From contig WNNJ02001497.1 of assembly GCA_012934845.2 (NCBI GenBank), forward strand, positions 156,548-220,547: a stretch of DNA of 64,000 nt. Direction: 5' to 3'. How positions within the stretch are numbered: position 1 is the stretch's first letter; the number at the start of each line of letters is the position of its first letter. The position numbers were made by a program, and so were the translations under genes. A model generated the notes under the pieces. That model was not told the DNA's origin, ran no database searches, and saw only the letters and a list, made by a program, of their open reading frames with translations. This document shows positions 47,001 through 58,914 of this stretch, piece by piece. The stretch comes from Pomphorhynchus laevis. Its lineage: Eukaryota; Acanthocephala; Palaeacanthocephala; Echinorhynchida; Pomphorhynchidae.

Positions 47001-47248
47001 ATATTATAATTACTTATTGTATAGTACACAGATCATTCTGGAGATAATTCCTATCTGAATCACAGCGGATAACTCGCCATATCTTAAGATCACAAGCGAA
47101 TGCCAAGAATAGACAGACCAACTTGGTCAACAGTGTAAGAAGCATATTAAACAGCAATGGTCCAAGATCAGTGCCTTGATGAACACTACATTTGAGTGAT
47201 CGAATGTAGTGATCGAATCCAGGTAGCCACATTCTTAATAAAACCAAT
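47001..47248 (-). mobile_element. 248-bp CR1 RT fragment between direct repeats
   Basis: The minus strand encodes HQGTDLGPLLFNML and CLFLAFACDLKIWRVI. These correspond to the PQVSVLGPLLFNMF and CLAFADDIKIWCEV block of the CR1 element at 5690-5810. The fragment is internal to ORF2, with neither end of the element, and has lost the ADD catalytic residues. Confidence 0.75.
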
Positions 47249-47300
47249 ATTATATTATAAATTGATTGTTCACTCATATTGGATTATTTATTAGTGGAGA
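47249..47300. repeat. 52-bp perfect direct repeat, right copy
   Basis: Second copy of 46949-47000; similarity stops sharply after GGAGA. Confidence 0.95.
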
Positions 47301-47424
47301 GAGTATAGTAAAATATTTATTTAATCGAATTTTCAATAGCCTATTGCTATCATTTACTTCAGGAGTAAATGTTACAAAATATTTTTATTTGTTCTTTGTT
47401 TAGAGCTGACAAATCACAACATCG

Positions 47425-47605
47425 TTTTCACGTAAGTATATAAATGTTATTGGATAGCAGCAGGTTTTATTTTATTGATATTATACACAAGCGTTTTGAT
47501 TTAATAACGTTTTGATTTACGTAAGCGTATAAATGTTATTGGATAACAGCAAGTACTATTTCAGTGATACACAAGCGTTTTGATTTAACGAGACATTCAA
47601 ACAAG
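47425..47605. repeat. 90-bp tandem duplication
   Basis: ACGTAAGYRTATAAATGTTATTGGATA starts at about 47429 and 47519. Both copies continue to ACACAAGCGTTTTGATTTAA with small indels. Confidence 0.8.
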
Positions 47606-48185
47606 AATTTTTAAATTTTTATATAAGCATTATTGACAATCTAAATCTAAATTTTAATATAAGATATTTTATTATATAAAATAATAAAATGTAATATCTT
47701 GTATTTGATTTAAAACGGCTTAGAATACTTTGTTGACTTACATTTATATTCATTAATCTGGCAATCGCCAGTAAACAATCAATTAAATAAATTATTGTAA
47801 ATTTTATTTAAATAATAAAAAAAACATCAAAACAATTATGGCTTATCCCCTTAATATTATCATATCATGAGAATTGATATTACTATATAATCAAATTAAT
47901 AAACCCAGAAATTGAAAATGACGTCATCTAATATTCTTACAATAAGCTCAAACACTATCGAATTGGAAAGCTAGAGGCCGTAACTTTACATTTCACAATA
48001 TTGTAATTTAGTTCGTGTATTCATCTAGATGTTTTCTACGTGCTGATAAAATTTAAGTTAACCAATTAATAAACAATTAATCGATAATTTAAAACTTTTG
48101 TTTTTCTATTAAACTTTTAATATAAATTTTTTGATGAAAAAACATACTAAAAACTGTGATATATAAATTTTAATTAGTTGATAAT
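47606..48185. other. AT-rich DNA
   Basis: No gene or repeat recognised. Confidence 0.4.
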
Positions 48186-48233
48186 TATCTATTATTGATA
48201 AAGAATTATTGGAGCTTGATCAAATAACAACGG

Positions 48234-48271
48234 AATTGTTTTATTGATACTTCGCTAACCTCTGTTAGCAT
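48234..48271 (-). ncRNA. Small hammerhead variant, left inverted arm
   Basis: Minus strand CTAAAGA-T-GCTAAC-AGAG-GTTAGC-GAAGTATC. Two core bases differ from the family (CTGAAGA and GAAA), so it is likely inactive. It is paired head to head with 48286-48317 across a short AATT-rich spacer. Confidence 0.5.
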
Positions 48272-48285
48272 CTTTAGAGAATTTT

Positions 48286-48317
48286 CTGAAGATGCTAACA
48301 GAAGTTAGCGAAATATC
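48286..48317 (+). ncRNA. Small hammerhead variant, right inverted arm
   Basis: CTGAAGA (48286-48292), T, GCTAAC (48294-48299), loop, GTTAGC (48304-48309), GAAA (48310-48313), TATC with C17 at 48317. The full family core is kept. The upstream GGAGCTTGATCAAA phrase (about 48211) is the same flank seen at 22578 and 22830. Confidence 0.6.
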
Positions 48318-48387
48318 AAAAATATAGTTTGCGCATTCCTGAGATATAATTAATTATGCTTGAATTATATGTTTGAAATTTACTAAC

Positions 48388-48569
48388 CATTTTACTACGT
48401 TCTTTGTGTTATTGCATAAAACAAACGTGCAAAGACTTTTCGGGTTTCCTTCCATGCAGAAACACAAAATCCCGTTGTTTGCTGGGTTAGAAAGTAATTC
48501 GCAGCAATGGTCTTCAAGTGGCTTATGGAGTGGCTCATGTAGATCACTATGATTATCTTTGAAATCCAG
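48388..48569 (-). CDS. Possible further exon of the minus-strand host gene
   Basis: An open stretch between an AG (48571-48570) and a GTTAGT donor (48387). It encodes about 60 residues with protein-like composition (DNHSDLHEPLHKPLEDHCC, NPANNGILCFCMEGNPKSL). It begins in phase 0, which would fit splicing from an internal donor (GTATTA at 49409) of the preceding exon at 49410-49516. If so, the stop at 49392 is bypassed and the gene runs further left. It might instead belong to another gene or be chance; no homology is recognised. Confidence 0.4.
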
Positions 48570-49143
48570 CTTATGATTTTTCGTATTTTATCTGTTTACA
48601 ATTTATTTCAGATTAGTTTAAAAACTTCAGTTAGATACTTTGTGCCTTTTTTCCTCATGTACAATTTAAAAGTTTATAGGATGCCGATATTTGCAAAACT
48701 CTTTATTTTGATTCTTCCGTAACAAAAACGCTTTAAAAATGCTGCTAAATTTAAGTGAGAATTAGTAAATTTGAAAATTATCAAAACTATTTCCGTTTTT
48801 CTAATCGACAAGAAACTATCAAGAAATCAAATTGAAATTGTTGTATATTAATTTTTAAATAAAATGACAAAAGTTTTGCAAAAGATAATTTAATTTTTTA
48901 AATTAAACAATATTTAATATATTAAATAACTAATTAAATTTATTAATTATTTAATTTGTTTATCAATATAATAAAATTGATTTTGAAATTTCAAAATTGT
49001 ATAAAAACTTTAATCGAAGTACAAATTTCTATCGTTTTTTAATCATATTTACTGATTGTACACATTAAACCCATAATATCCTTCAATTTTCGATAGTTTT
49101 ACTAGAACGAAGAAAAATATATTTTCTTTTATTTAAAAAACAA

Positions 49144-49170
49144 TATTTAGATAGCTCCTGCTATCATCAA
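49144..49170 (-). ncRNA. Decayed small hammerhead hairpin
   Basis: Minus strand TTGATGATAGCAGGAGCTAT then CTAAATATTG. The GATAGC-AGGA-GCTATC stem and ATATT end match the second small-hammerhead type seen in the array at 61150. The GAAA is now TAAA and the 5' core is shortened. Confidence 0.5.
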
Positions 49171-49391
49171 GATTACAATAGAATGTTCGTAGCATTTCAA
49201 TTTTGAACATTTATTTGTGAACATTTATTTGAAATAAATAAATAAATTTATTTATTTTATTTAAATTAAACATTTATTTTTTAAATAAATGATAAGAAAT
49301 AAATAAAAGATAAGAAATACCAAAAAACAACACATGCCTACAACATAAAATTGAACAACACACATTTTGAAACAAATAAAATTTATTTCAG

Positions 49392-49516
49392 TTAAAAGCC
49401 CTGTAATACCATTTCCTGGAGAAATTTTAATAATTCCTTGACTAGTTCGTCATCTTCGCCTTTTGTCAGCTCGAGCAAATGTAGAAACTGTTTTAGTTCT
49501 TCGATTACGTACTCAT
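49392..49516 (-). CDS. Last visible exon of the minus-strand host gene
   Basis: This short exon begins after TTTTGTCTAG (AG at 49518-49517). It encodes YVIEELKQFLHLLELTKG, EDDELVKELLKFLQEMVL and QGF before a TAA at 49392-49394. An AATAAA lies just past the stop on the same strand. Its two leading bases complete a codon left by the previous exon if that exon uses the donor at 50689 (GTATAT), giving a continuous acidic helical tail. Without that splice, the previous exon would end at its own TGA (50682). Confidence 0.65.
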
Positions 49517-49599
49517 CTAGACAAAAATAAGTTAAAATCTGATATTATTTTGAAAAATAAAATGAATATAATTAGGACTGTTGTTACTGTTTTCAGTGT

Positions 49600-50681
49600 G
49601 TTTATAACCGTGTAAATATTATATATAATTAATAAATAAAATAATTATAATTTTATATTTTACATATAATTCATTTTTAGTTGCATTCCGTCTTTTGCTC
49701 CACTATTTGAAAACATATAAAAGATTAAAAACTTTTTTTATGAAAATATTAAACTTCTTTTTATTAAACTTCTTTATTATGTAAAATTAATATTTAATTA
49801 ATTACATATATAATTTTATAATTTTATACTCAATTACATATAATTTTTAATCGTTAAGTCTTTCAGCATATAATTCGTGTATAATGAATATTTCAAACAA
49901 TTTCAATCACTTTAATAATTTTGCTTCAAAATACAACTAAAATCAGGAGCAATATTTTTTGATTCTGCCAATTAGATAGATTATAAAGATTTTACCGAAT
50001 TTTTGAACACGACTGAAAGTTGTGTTCAATAATCTTATTATTGAATTAAATTCAATAATATGAATTTGATTTATAAAACAAGTAACATTTGTTTCTGAAA
50101 TTTTATAAAGTTTGTGTATATGAATTCTTTAAAATTTCGATTGAAAACGCGAAAGTCAATGAATATCAATTAAAATTTATTATTAAATTTGGTATTTTCT
50201 TTGTTATTTTCACAGTTTATGACGCAATAATAATATTTGTTAATTCTACTTTATTTTCATATGATAAACCACAAAATCACAATTGAAAAATAGAAATATT
50301 AGGTGGCTATTATCAAAGAAATCGTGCATTTAATTTTAATCATGTTGAGTACACATTTTGAAAAATAATACTATTTGATGCATATAAGCAAACAATCTAG
50401 TATGTGTCATCTCTCAAATTGTTTCATACAAAATATTGATCTTACAAAACATGTGACGTCCGATAAGGGCACGTCTTTTTACTATAGAAGAAAACAGATA
50501 TCCATATTCTACGTAAAAGTTGATCTTAATATTTAGATCCAATGGAACATATAACTAAGTAGAGCTAAATTAAACAACTAGCTTAAAGAAACTGTATATT
50601 ATAATTGGAAATAACATTTATAACATCGAAAGTGATAATTGTGTACCCTATTTTTTGGAAATTTTATTTAAATAGGGTATT
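49600..50681. other. Intron or 3' flank, AT-rich
   Basis: Between the last two exons of the minus-strand gene. AATAAA-like signals follow the alternative stop at 50682. A 65-codon plus frame at 50089-50286 is unremarkable. Confidence 0.4.
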
Positions 50682-50689
50682 TCATATAC

Positions 50690-52118
50690 CTATCATATCT
50701 TCTTTACAGTTATCGATCCAATATTTAAGAAATTCTATTGTCTGGTTATCATCTATTTCATTTTCGAGAACATCTGCTTCATGAGTTGACATATCAGAAA
50801 CGTTTTTCGAATCATACGTTTCACTTGGGGACGATCTTGAGTTTCTTCTATTACAAGCTGTTTTCACGTCCAGCAGCATTCGAGTGGTTCGCTCATTAGG
50901 CACTGAACCAAAATTCTCATCACTCTTTGACAGTAGTGTCATTCTCTTATTGACTACACTTGGCAACAGTTTTGTTTGATTGAATCTGTTATAATTTTCA
51001 GAGCAATTGCTTTGTGTATCACTATTGATATTAAAGGAAACATCTGAAAAGCAATCTTCATCACTTGGTGAATTACTATGCTCTCCAATACTGAATGCCT
51101 TTCGTTCGAGAGCATTAGTTTGATCTTTTGAATTTAACTCTTTGTAATCATCTCCTATGATAGAAATCATATCAGGCTGTGAATAACACCTACCGATCTT
51201 AGCTTGTGTCTGTTCTAGATTTTGTTGACGACATTTCCTTGATCGCTTACTACACGTTGAAGCAGAATCACTTAAGCGAGCTGATGAAATTGATCGAGTT
51301 GATGTTCTTTGCGTTGGAATTAATAGTTTTCGCAACGCATCTTTAGTAGCTTCAATACAATGGTTAACAGACTTTCTGTCATTTATCGACTTTTCTTTCT
51401 TAATAAGACTCATATCGTCCTGATATGATTGAATTGATGAATTTGTATTGAAGGTATTAGATTTCTGACGATAAAAGCTACTGAACGAATTTACACCGTA
51501 TTTTTTGACATGCGTCTTTGGGTTTTCCGAACTCGATTGAAATCGCTTTTCCTTTATGCGACTCAAATCAAATGTGTAATCATGTAAATTTTGTAATTGT
51601 TTCTCAAAACAAGCAGCTTCCGAATTGAGACCTGTGCTTTTGGTGGACAACAAATCAAGTTCATCTTCTTCACGTTCGTTACGTTTCCATATATTACACC
51701 ACTTTTTGAATTCAGAAATTCCAACATTATGATGGTTACTTAATGAGCTATTTATTTTATGTGCATTGCTAATCGGTAGATTTATTTTATTGCTGCTAAG
51801 CAGATCTGCTCGTTTGGAACTGCTTCCGCCTCCTCCACTAGCGCTGGTCTTAAATCCAATAGATCTCAATGACGACCTCGATCGCTTTTTCTTTTTTCGT
51901 ACTGGCTTGTCGAATACTGCCGGTAACTCGTATGTAGTTTGCAAAGTATTTGCTTTGTCTACCTTTGCTGTGAAATATCGTGAAAACAGCTTGTGAGCAA
52001 TGAGTCTAAGGATAATAACCGGATGAACAATACAGTTTAAATATGTAAGGTGGGACAGCAAGTTATCTGGAGGATGATAGTATCTATTTCCACGATGATC
52101 TTTGCTGACGGAAATATT
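50690..52118 (-). CDS. Host gene exon: helical segment and long Ser-rich region
   Basis: It starts after ATATTTAG (AG at 52120-52119) in phase 0 and encodes about 476 residues. The first 50 (RGNRYYHPPDNLLSHLTYLN, HPVIILRLIAHKLFSRYF) are helical and recall the FLLTYRSF-P-ELL pattern of RasGEF N-terminal motifs. A basic patch (RKKKKRSRSSLRS) and a Gly/Ser run (SGGGGSSSKR) follow, then some 330 Ser/Asn/Lys-rich, probably disordered residues. The end, IEFLKYWIDNCKEDMI, recalls the second half of a RasGEF-N motif. The exon ends at a GTATAT donor or, by read-through, at TGA 50682. I cannot name the protein; the RasGEF-N reading is tentative. Confidence 0.75.
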
Positions 52119-53417
52119 CTAAATATTAAATACATTTTACAATTTTTAATTTAATCAGCCATAAATATTAGTTTTTCCTGTTATGTGATACAATTGTAAA
52201 TTCAAGTAATACATCTACGAAAGAATTTAAGATAATTAAAGCATTGCTTCATTAAAACACAATATGTAGTGGTTTGCTATTAATACCAAAAGCTGTATGT
52301 CACTTTAGAAACCATTTTAAGACGATGCTTTAATGAAGCAAGTATCGGAGAGTAATTGATTAATGTGTTGTTATTTTATCATTTTCGCTTTGTTTTGATT
52401 TTTTTAAGATTTTATTTCTAAGAATAAACTTGACCATTTATATAAATCGTTGCTTATGCAGATGCTCTAACAAATTCCACATTTAATTTTTATGGACATG
52501 TTCACGTTATTCTCGTATGTTACATATTGATGAAATTTTACAAGTCTCGTTGTATGTTAATCGATAATGGATGGTCACTTTTATTGCAATTGCTTTTAGT
52601 TGTCTTTATTGTAGAGCATGAGCGGCGTATTGTGATCTTTATCGTTATAGAGTAATTTATTGTACTAAACAAAGTAATATTAACTTTCAACGACAGCGTC
52701 ATATCAAACAAAATGACACAACAACCGTACACACAACATTAATACGAAACAGTTAAATGATATTTTGGTCATCATAGGTAACTAAAAACTACAATTGTCA
52801 AATCTTCTCTTGATCAACTGCTACGATGTTTGCACCATATACAAGCTACTGAAATTGCAGAACGATATACAGTAAACGTATTCACGATGATTACGTTTAG
52901 TCTATGATGTCTTCATTACCCTGAATGTTCAACAGTCATCATTTGACATTTTGTCAGGTTAAACTCTAAAGACTACTTCATCCCATGGTGGCTCACTATC
53001 GCAGACGATTCACAATATCAGTGTTAAATATCAAAATAACAAAGCACTAACGACATTGTAGCTACCTTATATCGCAAGCCGGCAATACACCTGGGTGTAT
53101 GGAATTAGAATCCATTTGGAATACATACACTCAGAGTGTATGAAATTGGAAGTCACGAAGAAAGAATTCTGTAGCTAATTTTCAATGCGAAGTCACGTTT
53201 TGTGACTTATAATATATATTCGATAATATATAGAATATTTTGTGAGGAAAACAGTGAAAATATAATTTTATATTTATATAATAGACACACTTGTTCCAAT
53301 ACTTTATTTATAACAATTTTCCACCTGCATTTAAAAGATGTTATCAGATAGTTGTTTATCTTTTCCTTGGGATTGAATAGTTTTTATGTACTAAGCAATT
53401 TATATACAAATATCAAT

Positions 53418-53455
53418 CTGGTAATATAATATGGTAATATTATTACCAGATTAAA
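53418..53455. repeat. Short AT-rich palindrome in intron
   Basis: ATCTGGTAATA ... TATTACCAGAT with 12-15 bases between; a third ATCTGGTAATA copy lies at about 53459. Confidence 0.6.
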
Positions 53456-53519
53456 TATTAATCTGGTAATAATATCCATAAAAGGTATGCAATTTTTATT
53501 TCGAACACAATTTACATAC

Positions 53520-53671
53520 CTTTATCAACATTTCAATTAGCTTTTCAACGCTAATAGCCGCAATTGGTTGCCACATCGTTGTCACCAACTGTTCACCTAC
53601 GGTTATCTCCCTGATAATGCTATTTTCGTAATTTATGTTAGAATAACTTTGATCTTCATCTGGCATACTTT
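53520..53671 (-). CDS. Host gene exon (152 bp)
   Basis: Acceptor GCAAACCAG (AG at 53673-53672), donor GTATGT at 53519. The leading AA completes a Lys codon begun at the end of the previous exon. Fifty codons follow: MPDEDQSYSNINYEN, IIREITVGEQLVTTMWQPI, AAISVEKLIEMLIK. It ends in phase 0, matching the next exon. Both splice phases fit, which strongly supports the model. Confidence 0.8.
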
Positions 53672-54090
53672 CTGGTTTGCAATATGAATACATATATGCA
53701 TTAAAATATTTAATTTCAATACGGAATGTATTTTAAAATATTTACTGCTTTAAAAAATATAACTTGCGTAATTTAAGGTAATGCTGTAAAAGTGAAAATG
53801 CGCAGTACATGATTTAAAAGAACATTTAGAAGTTATATATTAATTTATAGCTAATTGGTTGCAATAAACAAATATCGAGCTATTTATGAATAATTCGTAA
53901 ATGTTGATTAATATTCTATTCAAACCCATAATAAATATGTTATTAAAACAATTTAATGTTTACTTGAGATCTTTATTTAGTAAGATCGATTTGCTCTATC
54001 GTCCAGCTAAGAAAAAATACTGATTTCTGTGGGTTTTCTTAAAACAATTGACAATTTAATATTTTTTCAATTGATAAAGATTAAAATTAT

Positions 54091-56154
54091 AGATATAATC
54101 AAACCGATATAATCAAACTAAGATAATCAAACCGATATAATCAAACAGATATAATCAAAACGATATAATCAAACTGATATAATCAAACCAATGTAATCAA
54201 ACCGATATAATCAAATCGATATAATCAAATCGATATAATCAAAACGATATAATCAAACCGATATAATCAAAACGATATAATCAAATCGAGATAATCAAAT
54301 CGAGATAACCAAATCGATATAATCAAATCGAGATAATCAAATCGAGATAATCTAATCAAAACGATATAATCAAATCGAGATAATCAAATCGATATAATCA
54401 AACTGATATAATCAAACCGATATAATCAAACCGATATAATCAAACCGATATAATCAAACCGATATAATCAAACCAATATAATCAAACCGATATAATCAAA
54501 TCGATATAATCAAATCGAGATAATCAAACCGATATAATAAAACCAAGATAATCAAACCGATATAATCAAACCGATATAATCAAAACAATATAATAAAACC
54601 GATATAATCAAACCAATATAATCAAACCAAGATAATCAAATCGATATAATCAAATCGATATAATCAAAACGATAAAATCAAACCGAGATAATCAAACCGA
54701 TATAATCAAATCGAGATAATCAAATAGAGATAATCAAATCGAGATAATCAAACTGATATAATCAAACCGATATAATCAAACCAATATAATCAAACCGATA
54801 TAATCAAACCAATATAATCAAACCGATATAATCAAAGCGATATAATCAAATCGATATAATCAAATCGAGATAATTAAAACGATATAATCAAATCGATATA
54901 ATCAAACCGATATAATCAAACCGATATAATCAAACCGATATAATCAAACCGATATAATCAAACCGATATAATCAAACCGATATAATCAAACCGATATAAT
55001 CAAACCGATATAATCAAACCGATATAATCAAACCGATATAATCAAACCGATATAATCAAACTGATATAATAAAACCAATGTAATCAAAGCAATATAATCA
55101 AACCGATATAATCAAATAGATATAATCAAATCGATATAATCAAAACGATATAATCAAACCGAGATAATCAAATCGATATCATCAAATCGAGAAAAACAAA
55201 TCGAGATAATCAAATCGATATAATCAAACCAATATAATCAAACCGATATAATCAAATCAAAATAATCAAATCGATATAATCAAACCTATATGATCAAATC
55301 GCGATAATCAAATCGATATAATCAAATCGATATAATCAAATCGAGAAAAACAAATCGAGATAATCAAATCGATATAATCAAATCGAGATAATTAAACCGA
55401 TATAATCAAATCAATACAATCAAATCGATATAATCAAATCGATATAATCAAATCGAGATAATCAAAACGATATCATCAAACCGATATAATCAAACCGATA
55501 TAATCAAACCGATATAATCAAACCGATATAATCAAACTGATATAATAGAACCGAATTTGACCGATATAATTCAAGCGAATCCATCCGATAAAAACGATAT
55601 AACCAAACCGATATAATCAAAACGATATAATCAAACCGATATAATCAAACCGATATAATCAAACCGATATAATCAAACCGATATAATCAAACCGATTAAT
55701 CAAACCGATATAATCAAATCGATATAATCAAACTGATATAATCAAACCGATATAATCAAACCGATATAATCAAATTGATATAATCAAATCGATATGATCA
55801 AACCGATATAATCAAACCGATATAATCAAACCGATATAATCAAACCGATATAATCAAATCGATATAATCAAACCGATATAATCAAACCGATATAATCAAA
55901 TCGATATAATCAAATCGAGATAATCAAAACGATATAATCAAACCGAGATAATCATACCGATATAATAGAACCGAATTTGACCGATATAATTAAAGCGAAT
56001 CCATCTGAATCAAAACGATATTATCAAACCGATATAATCAAATCTATATGATCAAACCGATATAATCAAACCGATATAATCAAGCCGATATAATAAAATC
56101 GATATAATCAAAACGATATAATCAAAATGATATAATCAAACCGGTATAATCAAA
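54091..56154. repeat. 14-bp minisatellite, about 147 copies, 2.06 kb
   Basis: The unit is CCGATATAATCAAA with common variants (TCGATATAATCAAA, TCGAGATAATCAAA, AACGATATAATCAA). Two longer irregular units (TAGAACCGAATTTGACCGAT plus an AAGCGAATCCATC tail) end at 55560 and 55980. They are exactly 420 bp or 30 units apart, showing a higher-order period. The array lies in an intron of the minus-strand gene, between the exons at 53520 and 56995. Confidence 0.97.
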
Positions 56155-56994
56155 TAATTAAATAATCGAATTAATGAAAAATTACAACGATAATTACAGT
56201 AATAATATTGAATTTAGTATTGTTGAATTTTAATACTTTAATTTGATTAAAATGTAAATGAAACAAATTACTTACATCAACTTATCGCTATTAAAATTAA
56301 TAAATTTAGTTAGAAAATTATTTATTCGAGAATTGTAATTGATCCTGAATTATTTATTTTTATTTTCAGGATGCTATAAAAGTATTGTTTAAAATTAAAA
56401 AAATTGTAAATTTTATGGATTAAAAATACCGATATTAAGTATTATCAATAAACTTAATCAGGACGACATTGCGATAAAATGGCCTATGCATGAAATATTC
56501 TAAACACGCTTTTCAGTAAGCTGAATAAAAAGAGGCTCTAAGCTTTTAAATATAGTCAACATAAATAACATTAATATTAGTGATAAGATAATAATATTAT
56601 AATATTAATATCATATTACTAATATGATAATGTGAATGAAAAATATATTAATAAATAAAGTTATTTATTAATATTATAAATATTGTTAATATAATATTAT
56701 TGATTAATATTAAATTATGTATCATTGTTTGTAAATCTAGGATATCCTGATATCGTCATTCAGATAATTTTTAGTAGTGATTCAAAACAGTAAATTTTCT
56801 TTCGTATTTTGATCTAACATGAATGAGGTTCAATGATATTAATCAAATATGTACAATTTAGTAAATATGAAATAATGAGAATAATCTGAAACAACTCTAA
56901 AATAGCTATTGTAAAACACTAATGTGGAAAACAACAATAAATTAATGAATGTGATAACAACTTTAGAAACAATTAAAAGTTATAAGGAACTTAC
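56155..56994. other. Intronic AT-rich DNA
   Basis: No feature recognised beside ATAATATTA-type low complexity. Confidence 0.45.
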
Positions 56995-57241
56995 TGATAA
57001 ACTTAAATAAGTTTATTGTATTGCCAACCTTTTTCAAAAGGCCCATGAATACTAATATTCGTGCACCAAGAAAACGTATATGTGGTCCAAATTTTGTTGT
57101 AGTAGAGGTATAATACATTTGATCTCCCGGTAGAATGAGATTCATAATAGCGTCAGGTAAGTCTACTAGTGTCATTTGCTGATGGAACGCTGGAATAGCT
57201 GCAAGAATTCCCAGTGCTTGCAATAAGAGGCATAGTATGTG
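56995..57241 (-). CDS. Host gene exon, armadillo/HEAT-like repeat (247 bp)
   Basis: Acceptor ATATACTTAG (AG at 57243-57242) and a consensus GTAAGT donor at 56994. It encodes HILCLLLQALGILAAIPAFH, then VDLPDAIMNLILPGDQMYYT, KFGPHIRFLGARILVFMGLL and VGNTINLFKFI. The alternating hydrophobic helices are typical of armadillo/HEAT repeats. It leaves one base that is completed by the next exon. I recall similar FGPHIRFLGARILVFMGL-type segments in conserved animal proteins but cannot name the family. Confidence 0.85.
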
Positions 57242-57374
57242 CTAAGTATATTAAAATAAATATTAAATAATATATTAAATATAACTAAGAATGCATAATT
57301 CGTTGTTATCTAATCATATAAAACAAAATATCAATATGTAATGCTGAAATCTTAACTGCTGGAATCTATCGCTC

Positions 57375-57800
57375 TTAATGCTTATATCTATCGTTAAATC
57401 ATCCTCCCTGTGGCCATGTACGGCACAGAGTGTTGGCCTATTACCAAGGCAGCGACACGAAGCCTAGCAGTCATGGATACTCAAATGATGCGATAGATAA
57501 GCTGAATAACGCGATGTGATCACGTAAAAAATACGGATATCCTCTAAGATACCGGGTCGCCCCCATCGTGAGCAAAATGCAAGAGGCCAGTTCCGGTGGT
57601 ACGGCCACGTGTTGCATTTTCAAAGATCGCCTTAAAGCACGAGATCACAGGCAAACGCTCGAGTGGTCGACCCAAGCGACGATGGCTAGATAGATTTCAT
57701 GAAGATCTGATGGCACCTGGACTTAACCCAGACCATGCTCAAGATAGGGCAAAATGGAGGCTAAATCTCACATAACCGATCCCTCTCAAAGCGGGAGAAA
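57375..57800 (+). mobile_element. RTE-like LINE 3' fragment in an intron
   Basis: Post-RT C-terminal coding sequence. ALYGTECWPITKAATRSLAV is at about 57412-57470, followed by the MQ-MMR block. A shifted frame carries the end (ECRSSGRPKRRWLD-like near 57655-57690, then DLTQTMLKIGQNG). It finishes with a GAAGAATAAGAAGAATAA-type tail. It is inserted antisense to the host gene and is 5'-truncated and frameshifted. Confidence 0.75.
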
Positions 57801-58877
57801 AGCTGAAGAATAAGAAGAATAATGCTGGATTCTCGACATTTTTCAAGTTGTTTTTAAAGCACTGACTAATAGACAAAATATCGGATTTATATTATGCGTC
57901 TTTATTAAGTTGGTAACAACTTAATAAAGTTTATAAGTAATAAATAAGAGATGATTTAGTAAGTTGTATTTAGTTGCCTTTATTAACGAAATAACTTCCG
58001 CATTGCATTCAAATAAATCGTTGTTTCTAGTTGTTATTTAAAAACAAATCGTTATTTGTAGTTGTTTTTATCTTTTTTAAAGTTCATAAATATAATATAA
58101 ATATAAAATATAAATATAACATGGATATCTAAAAATTAATACTTCGCTATATTTACATGCATTATATATATTATAAATATTCATTTGACTTCATTATTTA
58201 GTAATTGATTCTTTAAAAAACGATTCTTTAAAATGCATTTTAATGAAAAAAAATGAATTCAAAAAATTTTACACACTAACATTTTATATTAATATAAAAT
58301 CCACTGCATCTTTTTTCATTTCATCTTCAGGAAACCAATTTTCAAAAAGCTAAGTTGTTGCTTTCTGAAATGATTTCAACAGCTTTTTAAATATTGTATT
58401 GAAATTTTTGTAGTTATAATAAAACCTTTTATTATAAGTTGGTTCGGTATATATGCAAACTTCTGAGGTACTGCAACTATTAATGTGAAATATTCGTTAT
58501 ATCTTTAACGTCCTTTGATTTTTACCATGTCGACACTAAATTGATGGAATAAAGCGGTGATGTTAACTTTTATTTGAAGTTCTCTGAATTTAGATTTCTG
58601 ATAATATTGAATTTAAATTTCTAGCGTGTAAACCCTTTTCCCCGTTTATTCATACTTGTATGGACTGTAATATATTTATATTCATGCTCGAGACGCATGA
58701 GTTCCTAAATAAATGTTTTTCTCATAAAACCTTTTATGTTCTAATTATTAAATTTAATATTTAATATTTCAATTAAAATTGTTTGCTTTACTAAATTATG
58801 ATAAAATAATGTAGAAAATTCGTTTCCAAATTTTAACGTTAAAATTGTCTTGGTTATTAATATTCTTACAACCCTGA

Positions 58878-58914
58878 AGATGACGTGCCGTAGTGCCGTC
58901 AAAATATTGGATTT
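58878..58914 (+). ncRNA. Decayed small hammerhead hairpin
   Basis: CTGAAGA-T-GACG ... CGTC-AAAATATT. The CTGAAGA core and ATATT end fit the local family, but GAAA reads AAAA. It is preceded by the AAAATTGTCTTGGTTATTAA phrase also found near 640. Confidence 0.45.

Noticed and set aside
54091-56154. CRISPR-like array
   Set aside because: The 14-bp units are contiguous without spacers and the DNA is from an animal; it is a minisatellite.
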